A stretch of DNA of 47,936 bases from Gnetum montanum (GCA_015680685.1 MNCI01022085.1:1-47936), one strand, 5' to 3'. Positions 33,612 to 46,599 are shown, numbered from the stretch's first letter. Numbers and translations: made by a program. Notes: a model not told the origin generated them from the letters alone.

Positions 33612-34433
33612 TAATGAGTGGCAAGGGATCCCTACACCCAACCATACAAATCACTAAGGTATTACATGCAATCTAGTTGAATTCTATGGACCTATAGTTA
33701 TCTCATACACTAGTTCCTCTATGAAGTGAAATGACATTGAGAACATTTGTTATCTTCCCAACTACACTTGTTAGGATAAAGGGTATGGTCATTTTTATAT
33801 TTTATGGATGTAATAACCTACAACAAGAATAAGGGTAGAGTAGATTGAAAACTAGTGCTTATTTCCTAGTTAGCCTAACACAAGTAACCGCTCGACTTTT
33901 TTGGACACATCTTGAACACATATAACACTGCTAAGCTACTAAACATTAAGCATTTCTAGGTTACCAAGTACTATATGAATGATCGAAGTGGTTGTGCTCA
34001 TCTTTAGTAATTGCTAGAAATAAATTGCTTAATTAAATGCATTAAAGGAAAGAATAAGAAAGTAGAATGCAAGAAAGTAAAGAAAATATTAAGCTATTCC
34101 CAATGTTGTAAGGATTGTCAAAAGAGGTCATTTTATTCCCATCACACTACTATACTCAAGTACATTAATGCTCAAACAAAGAACTATACATACTTTAGAC
34201 TTCTTTTGTAGGCACTCAGAAAATATTCTAATTCTAGGGAGAAGAAATAGTAACAACTTCTCTACCTTGCTTGAAAACTGAAAACTAACTAATGAATTAC
34301 TACTAAAACTAGAGCCTAAGCACAATATTTATAGACTTAGGGTATATAACCTAACATCAAACATCCAATTTTGGATCCAAGCCTTGATGTTGCATACACA
34401 ACATTATAGCCAACATCAAATGGTGATTCATCA
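33612..34433 (-). mobile_element. 3' LTR of the inner element
   Basis: 822 bp; the right end GATTCATCA borders the polypurine tract. TATAAATA lies on the minus strand at 34326-34333. Direct repeat of 42899-43745. Confidence 0.9.
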
Positions 34434-34442
34434 TACCCCCAT
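34434..34442 (-). promoter_or_regulatory. Polypurine tract of the inner element
   Basis: The minus strand reads CATGGGGGTA directly before the LTR start TGATGAATC. Confidence 0.8.
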
Positions 34443-36560
34443 GTTTAAATGAAAACTCATCCTTGAGTGAAGAAGAGGAGGACCAAGTTCTTTACAATAT
34501 AACATATTGGGTAGGTATGGAATTATTGATTGAAATGAAAAATTGACTTAGATGAAATAGACATATAGACTCTAAATGCCCATGTGTACGAAATTACAAT
34601 TTTTACAACATTGGATGTTCGTGAGAAGAGGAGTGAACACCTTAAAGAATATTGACATCCAATACCTCTTGGCAGTAGGAGAATGAGAGAGAGAAAGAAG
34701 AAATCCTTTGATCACGAACGATCCTCATTGTGTGGTACTACTGCATCATCCTTGGTGAATATAGTCCCACTTCTAGTCCATGCTTCCCACTGAAATCACA
34801 ATAGGATCATGAATTAGTATGTAATGTGTAACACATAGTGATTAAATTTCTTATCTCATCAGTGGTTACACTCAGCTAAGTTGTCATTGTGGTAGATTGG
34901 TTTCTTTGATAATGTTAGCACGAAGGCTGATAGGTAGGGTTAATTAAATTAAGCAGTTTATTAAATTTAAAAAAGTTCAATATAAGGAAATATTTGAAGA
35001 GGGCATAAGAATTCACAACAATGAAAAGAAGAATTCACTAAAAACTATTGTGAAGATGTGTACAATTGGATGTAATTGATGGGGTAAAGAGAAAGAATTT
35101 GATTGTAAAGATGTCTAAGGATAAAGAACTTAACTAACCCAACCAAAAGATATGCAAGTGGGTCCTCCCCAAAGCAACCATAGGCCTTTTATGCACTTGC
35201 ATAACTTCAAACCAAAGAGTTCATGGGCTCATTGTATGATTAATAATTACAGAAGGTTAAGTACAAAAACCTAAAAGTAACTAACTAAGAATTTCGACAC
35301 ATCAAACTAGGACATCAAACCAAAACATGAAATTGGTAGTGAGGTGGAATACGAAAAGCATAGATGGATAAGAGAGAAAGAGTGGAATGGAGTTCCTAAT
35401 TACAGTCACATGAAATCCCTTGTGGATTTTTTGGTTAAATGACTTGATAGGATTCATCCTTAGTCTGGACCAAAACCAACCACTTTCAGTGACTTCGCAT
35501 TAACATTATAAAACCAATCCATCCCCTAAGACACAAGAGTGCTCCCATAGAACAACCACCATTCCAAATTAAAGAATAAGTAGGAACTAAGGAAGTTCCT
35601 TAGTTAGAGGAGACGAGTCTCATAACTAGTGCTTGTAGCCCATTTATTTTTTCTAAGGGATGTGCTTTTAATTATTATTATTATTTTTGAAATGGAAATC
35701 ACACTATGCAAAGACACATGCATTTATTTTGTCCAAGGGTTGTGATTTGAATCCTCATATTTTTTTTCTTGATGAGAATACACCATGAAAAAATGTATGC
35801 ATTTATTTTGTCCAAGGGGTATGCTTTGAATTCCCATCATTTTTTATGAGAACCACACACGCAATAACTTATTCAACTTCCTTTATTGATTGGCATGAAA
35901 TGGTAAGAAATTCATGCAAACACACATGCACCTAGGCAAATAGAAAAGTACAAAGAATACCAAATCATCTTGAAGCCACATCCTGTTCAAACCTTTGAAT
36001 CCTTCCCAATTCTAGAAACTACCAAAGTTACAAATTTATTAAAGTTTTATTAGTGAAAAAGCAACTGCATGTTTTCAAAACAAGAAAAATCATAGAGTGT
36101 GTGGATGGGTGGATGTTTTAGACTCACTACCTATTACATGAAAAAGAAACCATGTCCTACTTATTTATAATAAAATTCAAAGCTAGAAACTAGATACCAA
36201 TAATCAAATAACAAAAATAGTACATACCACCATCAAGTAATGCATTACCAATGTACCTAGCACTTATTAAGTAAAGTTAGAAAATCAAACCAAATAAAAG
36301 AAAATATAGAAGAAAGTGTAAATTATTCAGGAAATATCAAATGTACTAATAATGGTATAAAAAAATTTAGAAAAGATTAATAACATAAAAAAAGGATGTA
36401 AAACAAAGAATATATAAAACATAAAGTTGTAAAATGAAAAGTATGTAAAAAAAAAAAGTTAAAAGACTAAGGAGCTACTTGAATGGTTAGCATAGTTGGC
36501 CATCTCCTCTATGACTAAGTTGAAAGGAGAAGATCTGAAATATGGAACATGGTTGTCCAT
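34443..36560 (-). other. Inner element, non-coding DNA between integrase and 3' LTR
   Basis: No reading frame is recognised. The part 35140-36200 matches the DNA on both sides of the insertion in the outer element (33290-33606 and 43751-44500). A motif around TTATTTTGTCCAAGGG recurs at about 35730 and 35805, and a variant at about 35640, a short local repeat of roughly 80 bp. Confidence 0.65.
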
Positions 36561-37800
36561 TAGATGAGGTGCTTATTGTGTTAGTTGGTGTATGGTCATA
36601 TAAAGGCTTATTTTGTTGGATGTTGATCAACTATTTCTTGTTTAGGCTCTCAGGTTTATAGATCATCATGGCCCTTGAAGGAAAAGTTTCATAAATGATA
36701 TAAGGTCCTTCCCACAATGTCTGGAACTTAGTGTGTTGAAGTACCTATGTGGGGTTCTAGTAGAGAACCTTATGTCATGGTTGAAAATTAACTTTTCTAA
36801 TTTTTAGGTCATGACACTTTTTGTTATAAGCCTTGTGCAACTCATTAGATGATAAGGCTACTAATCAATTTTCATCTAGTAGGTTAAGATTCATCAATCT
36901 TTCTTTTTGGGCTAGACTTAAGTCGATGTCAAGGTCATAAGTTGTTGAAAGTGTACGAAGTTCAAATTGAATAGGAAGTGTTGGTAGTTTGTTGTACACA
37001 AGCTCATAGGAAGAGTAACCTATAGGAAGTTTCCATGTTGAGCAGTAGGCCCAAAAGGCATCATTGAGTTTTGTGCTCTAGTCTTTCCTATACTTGCTAA
37101 CAGTTCTTGTCAGTATTTTTGTGATTTCCCTATTAGTAACCTTAGGTTGACCATTAGCTTGGGGATGGTAAGGTGTTTTGAGTTTGTGTTCAACCCTAAG
37201 CATTACATGAGCTTCCAAAATCTAGTGCCTATAAAATAAGTTTCATTATCAAAAATCAATGCATGTGGCACACCAAACCTATTTACAACATTTTTTTGTA
37301 TAAACCAAGTAGCAGTAGAGGATGTACAGTCAATGGCGACTACTACTTCTACCCATTTCATATAATAGTCAATAGTGACTATGATGTACACCTTTTCATT
37401 TGACATGGACATGATGGAACCCATGAAATCAATGTCCCAAATATCGAATGGTTCTAATGGTTGAATCCATTATTGAGGTCCCTTCATTCGAGTAGTCATT
37501 CCACCATCCCGTTGGCATTGTTCACTAGAGTAGATGAAATGGTAAGCATCCCTAAAGAGTATTGGTCAATAGTACCTTGCCATCAAGATTTTAATGGCTG
37601 TACATCTCCCAGCATAGTGTCCTCCACAAGGACCCTCATGAGTGTCTTAGAGCATGTGCAATTGATCAGCATCAAGGACACACTGACGAACAAGGCCATT
37701 AGTGCACACCTTATAGAGGTATCCATTAATCTCCATGAGGTGCTTTACCCAATGAAGAAATTATTGTTTTCTTTGATGGTCCAACCCTTATGGCATCTCT
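36560..37800 (-). pseudogene. Athila-like integrase, inner element
   Basis: The core begins near 37424 with VYIIVTIDYYMKWVEVVVAI and NRFGVPHALIFDNETYF (first and second catalytic Asp). Then PYHPQANGQPKVTNREI near 37160, TKLNDAFWAYCSTWKLPIGY and ELVYNKLPTLPIQFE, which is the Athila pattern (DALWAYRTAyKTPiG.SPY.LVYGKaCHLPvElE). The C-terminus ends near 36600 after QTLWEGPYIIYETFPS. Stops interrupt it, for example at the KDWS-type block. Confidence 0.85.
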
Positions 37801-38470
37801 TAAGTCAAAATATAGGTGAGAATGTTATCATACCATTTTGGATCATTGGACATATGTTCAGTTATTGCTCTAGTAAAGAGGATTTCATTAGTAAATGTAT
37901 CAGATAATGAGCCTTCTTCCTCTTTGTCATCCCATCGCAACCAAGACAAGTGATTAGTGACCACATTCTCAGTGCCCTTTCGATCTACCATTGTAAGATT
38001 GAATTCCTATAAGATTAGCAGCCATCATATGACATGGGGGTTCACATTGGTTTGTTCATTAGGAAGTAGATGGCATTGTGATCCATGTGCACAAACACCT
38101 TGTATCCAAGCACATAATGCCTAAACTTCTCTAAAGCAAACACCACTATCATCAATTCTTTTTCTGTAGTGGTGTAGTTCAATTGTGCATCCATAATGCT
38201 TCAGTTGGTGTAGTGGATGTGGAATGGAAATTTCTTATCATCTAACTAGATCAGCACAACTCTCAAAGCATAATTCAATGCATCCCTCATGATGTAAAAT
38301 GATCTAGACTAGTCCAGTGCTGGTAGGATTGGAATTGCTACAAGATTTTCCTTCAATTATTGAAATTCTTTCTCACATTCTATGGTTTAGACAAAGGGAT
38401 CATCTTTCTTTATTATCTTGACCAATAATTTTGTAATCTTAGAGAAATTCTCTATGAAACACCGATATTA
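37800..38470 (-). pseudogene. RNase H and integrase zinc-finger junction, inner element
   Basis: 37800-37991 is open and reads MVDRKGTENVVTNHLSWLRW, then SLSDTFTNEILF and PKWYDNILTYI, the Athila pattern (kKG.eN.VADHLSRL.....i.DsFPdE.L......PWYaDi.NyL). Upstream, RNase H motifs can be followed with stops. Confidence 0.8.
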
Positions 38471-39450
38471 TCCAATGTGTCCAAGGAATGATCGAACGTA
38501 TTAATTTTTTTTGGATAACGAGTTATTTCTTAAATGAACCTTATTTTTTCAGGATCCACCTCAATTCCTACTTATGAGATTTTATGTCCCAATACAATGC
38601 CCTCCTAGACCATGAGGTGACTTTTCTACCAATTGAGCTACAAGTTAGTCTCAACACATTATTTTAGCACTTGCTCAAGGTGGTTCATATCTTGCTCAAA
38701 TATAGCTTCATAGATGGAAAAGTCATCCATGAAGACTTCTACACCACTACCAATTTGCTATTGAAAGATGCTCAGGACTAAGCATTGAAATGTGGTAGGA
38801 GCATTGCATAGACCAAAAGGCATCTTACGATATGCAAAAATTCCCCAAGGACTTGTGAACATTATCTTTACTTGATCCTTTGGTGCAATTTGAATTTGTT
38901 TATAGTCACTATAACCATTTCAGAAGCTGTAGTAGCAATACCCTGATATTGTGTTAAGAACCTAGTTAACAAATGCCAAAATGGCAACAGAAAGTGATCC
39001 TTAAATGTTGTCATATTCAATAGTATAAAATCAATGCAGACCTGCCACTTAACACCTTTCTTTGGTGCAATTATGAGTGGACTAACCCACTTGCTATCTG
39101 CAATGGGATAGATGAACCTTGCCTTGAGAAGTTGTTCAATTTCCTCTTTGGCGATTTTCTTCAATTTGGAGTTCAACTGCCTTTGTGGCTATCATTTTGG
39201 CTTCATGGTTGGGTCGATGTAAATGCGATGCTAGCATATCCTAGGATCAATCCCTATGAGTTCACAATATGACCAAGCAAAAGCTGCTAACCATCTTTCA
39301 ACTACTTTCAATAGCATCTCTTTTTGTACTAGAGCAAGTCTTGCATTGATTATAGCTAGCTTCTTATTTTTCAAAAATACATATTTCATTCTAGCTAGTA
39401 ATGTTTTTAGTTCAAGGGGTTGTTGCTTGAAGTTCTCAAAAAATTCCAAC
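38470..39450 (-). pseudogene. Athila-like reverse transcriptase, inner element
   Basis: Starts near 39449 with the linker ELKTLLARMKYVFL .. SYCELIGIDPRIC. Then come EIEQLLKARFIYPIADSKWV, SPLIIAPKKG, VCIDFILLN, FKDHFLLPF (38868-39176), and MPFGLCNAPTTFQ near 38800. The catalytic box reads FMDDF at 38722-38733, with both Asp kept. A shift near 38940 and several stops break the frame. Confidence 0.88.
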
Positions 39451-39649
39451 TCTCTCCAATAGGTATCATCATTTGTATCATCACAGAGTTGCTAATGAAC
39501 TTGCTCAAGTTTATCCATGCTCGTGACATATTCACATGTCAGGCTCTCAACTGGTTCCATTCAAAGTGTGCTACTTTTTGAATCAGTGGTCAACCACTAG
39601 GTGCCCTCCTGTTTTGTGCCTGCTGCATACAAACACCTTTAAATTTCTA

Positions 39650-40050
39650 TTTCTGGCACACACTACTTGCATGTAGAGATAGATGTTTGCTTTATGGCCC
39701 AAAGTTTTTGCACACAATTGCACCCACTATCGTTGTACACGATGCATGGAACTCTCTTGTTCTCAATCTTTCCAAATGTATTTTCTTTAGATATTTCCAA
39801 GGAAAGATCTCTGATGCCCATTCTTACATCTATGGTGCTCAGCCATGCCCTTCCCATGATAATTAGAAAGTCCCCTTTGCAATTCTCCACTTTGATTACT
39901 AGGAAATCGGTAGGATAAGGCCATCCATAGATAGTGGTCATAATGCCTTCTACCAGTCCTAATGGAATGGTGATGTACTGGTTTGTGAATTCCAATATGA
40001 TGTTGTTTTTCTTAAGTGTAGGTAGGTTCCAAGTAGTGTACATCTAATGA
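39650..40050 (-). pseudogene. Aspartic protease, inner element
   Basis: The open stretch 39663-40043 reads NLPTLKKNNIILEFTNQYIT, LGLVEGIMTTIYGWPYPTDF and IIMGRAWLSTIDVRMGI. It matches plant gypsy retropepsins after the active site (L.LaD.s...P.Gi.EdV.V.v....fP.DF.vl....d....iLGRPFLaT). The DxG active-site segment, upstream near 40060-40100, is disrupted. Confidence 0.8.
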
Positions 40051-40399
40051 GAAATCAAATTAACACTAGAACCTAAATTGAGAAAAGCCTTGCATGGTTC
40101 ATTCCCAGTAATCTACAAATAAACTAGAGGACTTCCAAGATCAGCTAATTTCCTTGGAAGGTCTCCTGCACAGATCCAATCAAACATGATGTGAGTAAGT
40201 ATTAGGTTATGGATCCTTGGTAGAGTTTGGTTTGAAGGAGGCCTAAAGGAATTGGATATGAAGGAAGAGGTAGGAGCATGGTTGTCAACTCTGGGTGTAG
40301 GTGAAGGATTAGGTGGACTACAAGGTCAAAAGAAAGGCCTTTTCTTTGATTAGGCAATCAATCCCTCTTATTGATGATTGGGTTGCAAATTAATAGCCC

Positions 40400-42737
40400 T
40401 TGTAGCATTGTGTTGTTGTGGTTGAGTAGGTAGTTCATCTTGCATTGGTGGAGTAGGTGGTAGTTGTGCAACTAGTAGACGAGTGTGTGTAGGGACAGGA
40501 AGAGGATAAGTATAGGAGGTGGCACCCCTTCTTTCATGTGGAGAAGGATTTTGATAGTACTTAGAAGGATGCTAGTAAAGCTAAATATTAGAAACATGAC
40601 TAGAAGAGTCATGTGAAGACATGGGTTTCTGAACATGGTAAACATATGGATCAGGCTACCAGTAAGGGTATAGTTGCCTTGGCGGTGCAAGTGCCCATGA
40701 TTTTGGTTGCTACCATTGTTGGTACTATTCATACAATTGCAATGGAGATCCATTTGAATAATATAGTTGTTGTTGGAAAAATTGTCAAGGATTACCTTAA
40801 GGATAAGGCAACCTTCTAGATGTTTGCCTTTGTGTAAGTCATGGATGTAAGGCATACACCCTAAACTCCTAAATATGTGACACAATGGGGCAACATCCCT
40901 TAGGATGTTCACACTGGTAGACGTCACATCCATGATCATCATCTAATTCATTATCCACAACCTCTTCTATGTAGCAATTTTTCCCTTACTTTTGTAATAT
41001 GCACATTCAACTTCTTTGCACCTCTTGCACTCACGATCACTACCTTGTTCTCAAGACTCTTCAACAATTTTGAGGACAGCTTGAAATTGGTCATCCATGG
41101 AGTCTCCTAATTGATCAACCTTGACTATAAGTTCAAATTGGAATTGTTGAAGTGGAAAGACTTTTTTATGCATTCCCTCATCAAATATGGATTTCTCCTC
41201 ACTATTGCAAAATCAAGCCTCATGCTTGCAGATGGAAGGATCGTAGTTGTACTCCTCTACATTTTCTCTTTTTTTTTTTGAGTTTTCCCTTCTTTTTAGC
41301 TACCTGCTCTATTAACCTTTGTACCTGATAGGTAGTTAGTTCTAAAAATCACCCTTGTTCATATATACCAAGGATTTTCTTTATTTCATTACAAATCCCA
41401 TCTACAATATGGTGTAGTTGAGCCAATTGAGAATAATCATGGCTAGGACATTTGTGCATTAAGGCATAGTATCGGTCAATGATGGGATCCAAGGGTTTGT
41501 GTGCTCCTTGTTTCCACCCTTGAATCTACTTCCTTAAGTTGGACACCCAGGACTATCTTTGATACTTATCATTGAACATTTCAAGCATGGTACTCCATCA
41601 TTTGATAAATTTTGGTTCTAAGGACTAGTACCAGTTCTTTGCTTCTTTGATAAGTGTCCTAGGAAACAACTTTAGTTTTTTCCACTCATTCTGTATGTTT
41701 TGGAAGGCACATGCATCTTGGAAAGCTTGAAAATGATTCTACAAATTAGAGTTATATCCTCCTTGAAATCAAGGAACATTTTTCATGTCTAATCATTTTA
41801 TCTAACTATCTTTCACATGCCTTATTGGGATTCTAATTACCTCTATGATGTTAAGCATACTTTGGGTAGCAAATAGAGGCTCATTGAGGCCTTGATCATG
41901 GTGCCTATGATGCCCTCTACTACCCCTTCATTCATGGTGATGTACTTTTCTTGAACATCTACATCCTTAATATTTCATGTCTCAATGGTCCCCTTGATTA
42001 TGATGGTCCTGTTGATCATTACACTCATTTTGATCGCCTCCATCACGATCTCACCTTCTATGATCATAATTAGAGCTAGAAGAAGAAGATGATGATAAAG
42101 GGAAAGAGCAAGGAGAAACAACACTATCATGATGCTTGCTACTACCTCTTAAATGGTTACAACCATAGTCATGATCTTGCTTCTTGTCCACATCCTTGTC
42201 TTGACTTAACCCATCAAATCCTACTTTGTTATTAGATCTCTTATTACTAGAATTAGGATTGTGAATTGTGGAGTGTAGATTCTGGTTTTTACCTCCATCA
42301 TTAAAGTTAAAGAGAGTAGCATCATTGAGTGGAAAATCCCCACTAGCTTGTTGGTACAATAGGAATGGAAAATCGTTAAGTTCTTTTCCCTTTGAAAGTT
42401 CATAGCATTACTCTAGTTGTCGATCTCACAGGCGTTTTGCTTTGCTGGGATGATAATCCCTAGGATGAACATCTTCCACGATATATTCCCCATGGTGTTC
42501 TTGAAGATCACATCATGCAAGCATTTGATAAATCATTGCAAGAGCAGCACAATCAGGCAACAACACAATGTTACCCTCCATGTCACGCCACTACAACTAT
42601 TCATCCTGGTGTAGGATGAAGATGAAGTTTAGCACATACTCATCAGGATGAGTATATGGAATTTGGTACTGTTGAGGCTTTGATGGATGGACGTTATCAG
42701 CCTTGGGCAAAGAAGAACTCCTATGAGAAGAAGACAT
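40400..42737 (-). pseudogene. Athila-like gag, inner element
   Basis: The ATG at 42735-42737 opens MSSSHRSSSLPKADNVHPSK, about 140 nt past the primer-binding site. The same frame reaches 42051, with TAG stops, through a Ser- and Asn-rich part. The retrotransposon gag (capsid) domain lies near 41330-41700: KLFPRTLIKEAKNWY .. STMLEMFNDKYQR. It is followed by DPIIDRYYALMHKCPSHDYS and IVDGICNEIKKIL. A VYQCEHPKGCCPI block near 40890-40930 may be a degenerate metal-binding segment shared with the plus-strand gag. Several stops. Confidence 0.75.
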
Positions 42738-42879
42738 TTTTAGTTAGTGAAATAAAAATCACAATGTTCTCTAAGATTTTTTTGTAGCAATTGTGAAATA
42801 AGATATGACTTTCAGGTTCATTCCAATGATTTAAATACTTTTCATTGGGTCCTAGATAGTGCACAAAACAACAAAAATG

Positions 42880-42897
42880 TACTTGAAAACAATGCCA
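42880..42897 (-). promoter_or_regulatory. Decayed tRNA-Asp primer-binding site, inner element
   Basis: The minus strand reads TGGCATTGTTTTCAAGTA one base after the LTR end. Compared with TGGCGCCGTTGCCGGGGA it keeps 10 of 18 bases; six of the eight changes are C-to-T or G-to-A. Confidence 0.6.
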
Positions 42898-42898
42898 A

Positions 42899-43745
42899 TG
42901 ATGAGTGGTGAGGTACCCCTATGCCCAACCATATGAATCACTAAGGCATTATGTGCAATCCAGTCGAATTTTGTGGAGCTATAGTTATTTTGTACAATAG
43001 TTCCTCTAGGAAGTGAAACAACATTGAAAAAGTTCATTGTCTTCCCAACTACACTTGTGAGGCTCAAGGATATGTTTTAAGTGTAATTGATATATATGAA
43101 TTTTTATTGTTTTTATATTTTATGGATGTAATCACCTACAATAAGAATAAGGGTAGAGTAGATTGAAAACTAGTGTCTATTACCTAGCTAGCCTAATACA
43201 AGTAACCATCCTACTTTCCTAGACACATCCTAAATACATATAGCACTGCTGGGCTACCAACATTAAGTGTTGCTAGTTTACCAAGTACCATATGAATGCT
43301 CAATGTGGTCATGCTCGTGTTCATTAATTGCTGAAAATAAATTGCTTAATCAAATGCATTAAAGTAAAGAACAAGAAAGTAGAATGCATTAAAGAAAATA
43401 TTAAGCTATTCCTAGTGCTACAAGGATTGTCAAAAGGGTTCATTTTATTCTAGTTACACTATTGTGCTTAGGTACATTAGTGCTCAAACAAAGAGCTATA
43501 CACACTTTAGACTCCTTCAGCGAGCACTCAGAAAATATTCTAACTCTAGGAAGAAGAAACAACAAGAGCTTTGCTACCTTGCTTGAAAACTAAAAACTGA
43601 CTAATGAATTACTACTAAAACTGGAGCCTAGGTGTGATATTTATAGACTTATGGTATATACCCTGATGTTGGACATTCGACGTTAGATCTAGTCCTCAAT
43701 ATCACGTACCTAATGTCGTGGCCAACATCAAATAGTGATTCATCA
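42899..43745 (-). mobile_element. 5' LTR of the inner element
   Basis: 847 bp, beginning TGATGAATCACTATTTGATG on the minus strand and ending CCACTCATCA next to the primer-binding site. TATAAATA at 43638-43645 (minus). U3 near 43660-43730 carries short repeated GATGTTGG / CGACGTTAG / ATGTCGTGG motifs. Confidence 0.9.
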
Positions 43746-43750
43746 CATTC
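43746..43750. repeat. Target-site duplication CATTC, right copy
   Basis: Matches 33607-33611 exactly. Removing 33612-43750 restores CCATTCTGAGTCTAGACCAA, which aligns with 35452-35475 of the inner element. Confidence 0.9.
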
Positions 43751-44700
43751 TGAGTCTAGACCAAGTTCATCTCAATAATAGTGGCCTTGCATTAATGTAT
43801 TCTATATCTCCTTACCATCATGATTCAATGATAATCATAAAGGATAATCATCACTCCAAGAAAAGAAGAAAGAAAAAAAGGAAGTAGTTAGGATAGAATT
43901 AAGGCCTTAGTTAGAGGGGTACCTTCAAGCACGGGTAACATGTCCTTCTAACCCCATAACTAATGCTTGTATCCCAAGAGATTTTTAGAGAGGTGTGCTT
44001 TAAATTTTAAATTTTCTCTAAATTCAACTATACAAATACATACTCTCTCTTTTATGGTTGACACTAGAAGCGATATACCCATGAGGAGCCATAGAAATTA
44101 GAAGGGAAGTTGAGAAAAGAGTACAATGAGTTCCCTTGAGGTCACACCCTTTTCTATTCTCACTTGGTCCTTTCCTAGTTCATAGGATAACATGATCACA
44201 TGTTAGTTTTAGTTTTTATGTAAAGAAATTTTTATGCTACCATGACATAAAATTCCATATGATATAGAGAAAATGGATAGATGTTGTGAATTCACTACCT
44301 GATACCATCAAAAAATTGATAGGTCATTAGTAGAGATCATAATCTAAGACAAAGATGGTCTATGTAATAAATTATAACCTTGATAGCTTCATTAACAAAT
44401 TTCCAAAGTTTGTAGTAGTCATGAAATAAAATCAAAGATTTCAAATAAAAAAAATGAAAGAAATTACAAAAGATAGAGTAAAAACTAGAAAATTAAAAAT
44501 AAAAATATATATAATAATTAATAAAATATAAATAAAATGAAAAACATATAAAGAACTATGTAAAATAAAAAAGAAAAAAAAAACATTTTCATCTTCTTTA
44601 AGATATTATAGTAGATGGGTGTCTCCCTGATGACTAATTTGGAAGAAGAAATTTCAAAAAATAGAGTGAGGTTGTTCTTGATTCGAGGTGTTAGTATTAT
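43751..44700 (-). other. Outer element, non-coding DNA right of the nested insertion
   Basis: Aligns with 35460-36500 (AGTTAGAGGrG, CATAACTArTGCTTGTA and following). No reading frame is recognised. Confidence 0.65.
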
Positions 44701-45848
44701 GATTAGTTACTTGGAAGCCTATGAAAGGTTTGAATTGCTGGATGTTGACTAGCATGTGCTTCTGAGGAATTGTTGGGTGGTAATTTATCATATCCATAGA
44801 AGGAAAAGTTGAGTGTGTAATGTATGATCCTTCTCATAATATCTAAAACTTTTTTTATTGTAGCACATGCATGAGATTTCAATAGAGAATCCTGTCTCTA
44901 GGTTTGAATGCAACTTTTCTTATCTAAGTGTTGTATTGTTATTTGTTATATACCCTGTATACTTCATTCCTCATAAGGGCTACCCTTCGATTCTCGTCAA
45001 GCATGTTGAGTGTCATCAATCATTCTCTTTGTGGTAAGTCAATATCCAAGCAAGCTCACATGTAGTTTTGAGTGTATGGAGTCTATTTTGAATGGGAAGT
45101 CTGGGTAACTTTATGTACAGAGTAGTCTATAGAAAGTTTCCATATTGAGAAATATGCCCAAAGGGAACTTTTCAGTTTTGTGCTCCAATATTTCCTATGT
45201 CTACTAATGGTTCATGTTAGAATTCAAACAATCCCCATATTGGTTACTTTTTCTTGATAGTTGGCTTGAGGATGGTAAAGCATTGTAAGTTTATGTTACA
45301 TCCTCAAGCATTGCATTAAATTACAAAAAGTTTCACCTATGACATGTGTTTCATTATCAAAATTAGTGCTCTAAGCATACCAAACCTATTTATCACCTGT
45401 TATTAAAAAAATCAAGTTGTAGTAGTAGAGGTATAGTCAAAAATGGTTGCAAATTTAGTCCATTTTTATAGTAGTCAACAATAATAATGATATAAGACTT
45501 TCTATTAGACATGGGAATGATGGGTTCCATGAAGTCAATTCCCCAATGGTCAAAAGGCTCCAATGGATAAATTCACTATTGAAGCCTTTCCATTCTAATT
45601 GTCATTCCTTCATCTCGTTGCCATCTTTTGCACAAATAGATGAAGTGATGGATGTCCCTAAAGATTATTGGCCAAAAATATCCTATCATTAGAATCTTTG
45701 TAATCATTCTTCTTCATGCATATAGCCCCTAAAAGGTTCCTCATGAATATCTTGGAGGACTCTTAGTTTATCTTCATTAGGTACATACCATTGTATTAGG
45801 CCATTAGCATAAATCTTGTAAAGGTTGTCCTTTATTTCTATGTAGTGC
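44700..45848 (-). pseudogene. Athila-like integrase, outer element
   Basis: Nucleotide order matches the inner integrase (36560-37800), including the region reading CTTTACCATCCTCAAGCCAA near 45270 (a YHPQAN-type block). Many stops and small indels leave no frame longer than 60 codons. Confidence 0.7.
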
Positions 45849-46560
45849 TTAAATTGGTGAAGAAACTACCATTTTATGATTCCATTCAATAAAAGTATTA
45901 TGTATGAGTAGATATAATAAGAATTCTTCATACCAATTTGTAACCCTTGGTGTGTAAACTTCAGTTACCTTAGCAAAAAGAAGCTTGCCTAGAAATTGAT
46001 TGGATAATGGCTCTTCATCATCATTGTTATTCCATTTGAACAAAGATACATGATTTGTAGCTACATTCTTGATTTTGTTTTTATTCATCATTATTAAATC
46101 AAACTCCTATAAGATCACCAACCACTGTATAACATGGGTGCTCACCACTAACTTATTCATCAAGAAGCAAATTGCATTGTGATCAGTGTGTACAAAAATT
46201 GGATATCCAAGTACATAGTTCCTGATTTTATCTACATCATACACCACCACCATGAGTTCCTTTTCTATAGTAATGTAATTGAGTTATGTACTCACAATGC
46301 TTCTATTTGTACAATGAATATAATATGGATATTTTTGATCATCCATTGATGTAAATACCACCCTAAATGCATACTTGGATGGGTTTGTCATGATGTGAAA
46401 GGATTTGGCTCGATCAAAAGTGCATAGAATTGGTGTTTCTATGGCCTCTATTTCAAGTGTTGGAATGTTTGTTCACATTCCTAGGTCCATTCAAATGTTG
46501 CATCCTTCTTAGTAAGCTCAACCAACAACTTGGTGATTTAGAGAAGTTTTCAATAAAATG
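45849..46560 (-). pseudogene. RNase H and integrase zinc-finger junction, outer element
   Basis: The open stretch 45849-46091 reads KNVATNHVSLFKWNNNDDEE, PLSNQFLGKLLFAKV and VTNWYEEFLLYL, the counterpart of 37800-37991. RNase H upstream is broken. Confidence 0.7.
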
Positions 46561-46599
46561 TCTATAATAACCAATATGACTGAGGAATGACCTTACATC

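Larger units (their letters stand above)
33612..43745 (-). mobile_element. Inner Athila-like LTR retrotransposon, full length, 10.1 kb
   Basis: 3' LTR 33612-34433, polypurine tract 34434-34442, integrase, RNase H, reverse transcriptase, protease and gag in upward order, primer-binding site 42880-42897, 5' LTR 42899-43745, and CATTC target duplication. The integrase and RNase H motifs are those of the Athila branch of Ty3/gypsy. Coding parts carry stops, and the two LTRs differ at many positions, so it is old and inactive. It lacks the third ORF of the outer element: the DNA between integrase and polypurine tract is about 3 kb shorter. Confidence 0.9.

Noticed and set aside
37461-37907. 148-codon plus-strand frame
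   Set aside because: It is antisense to the integrase of the inner element.
40472-40942. 156-codon minus-strand frame as a membrane protein
   Set aside because: It is a shifted reading of gag; the conserved block VYQCEHPKGCC is in another frame.
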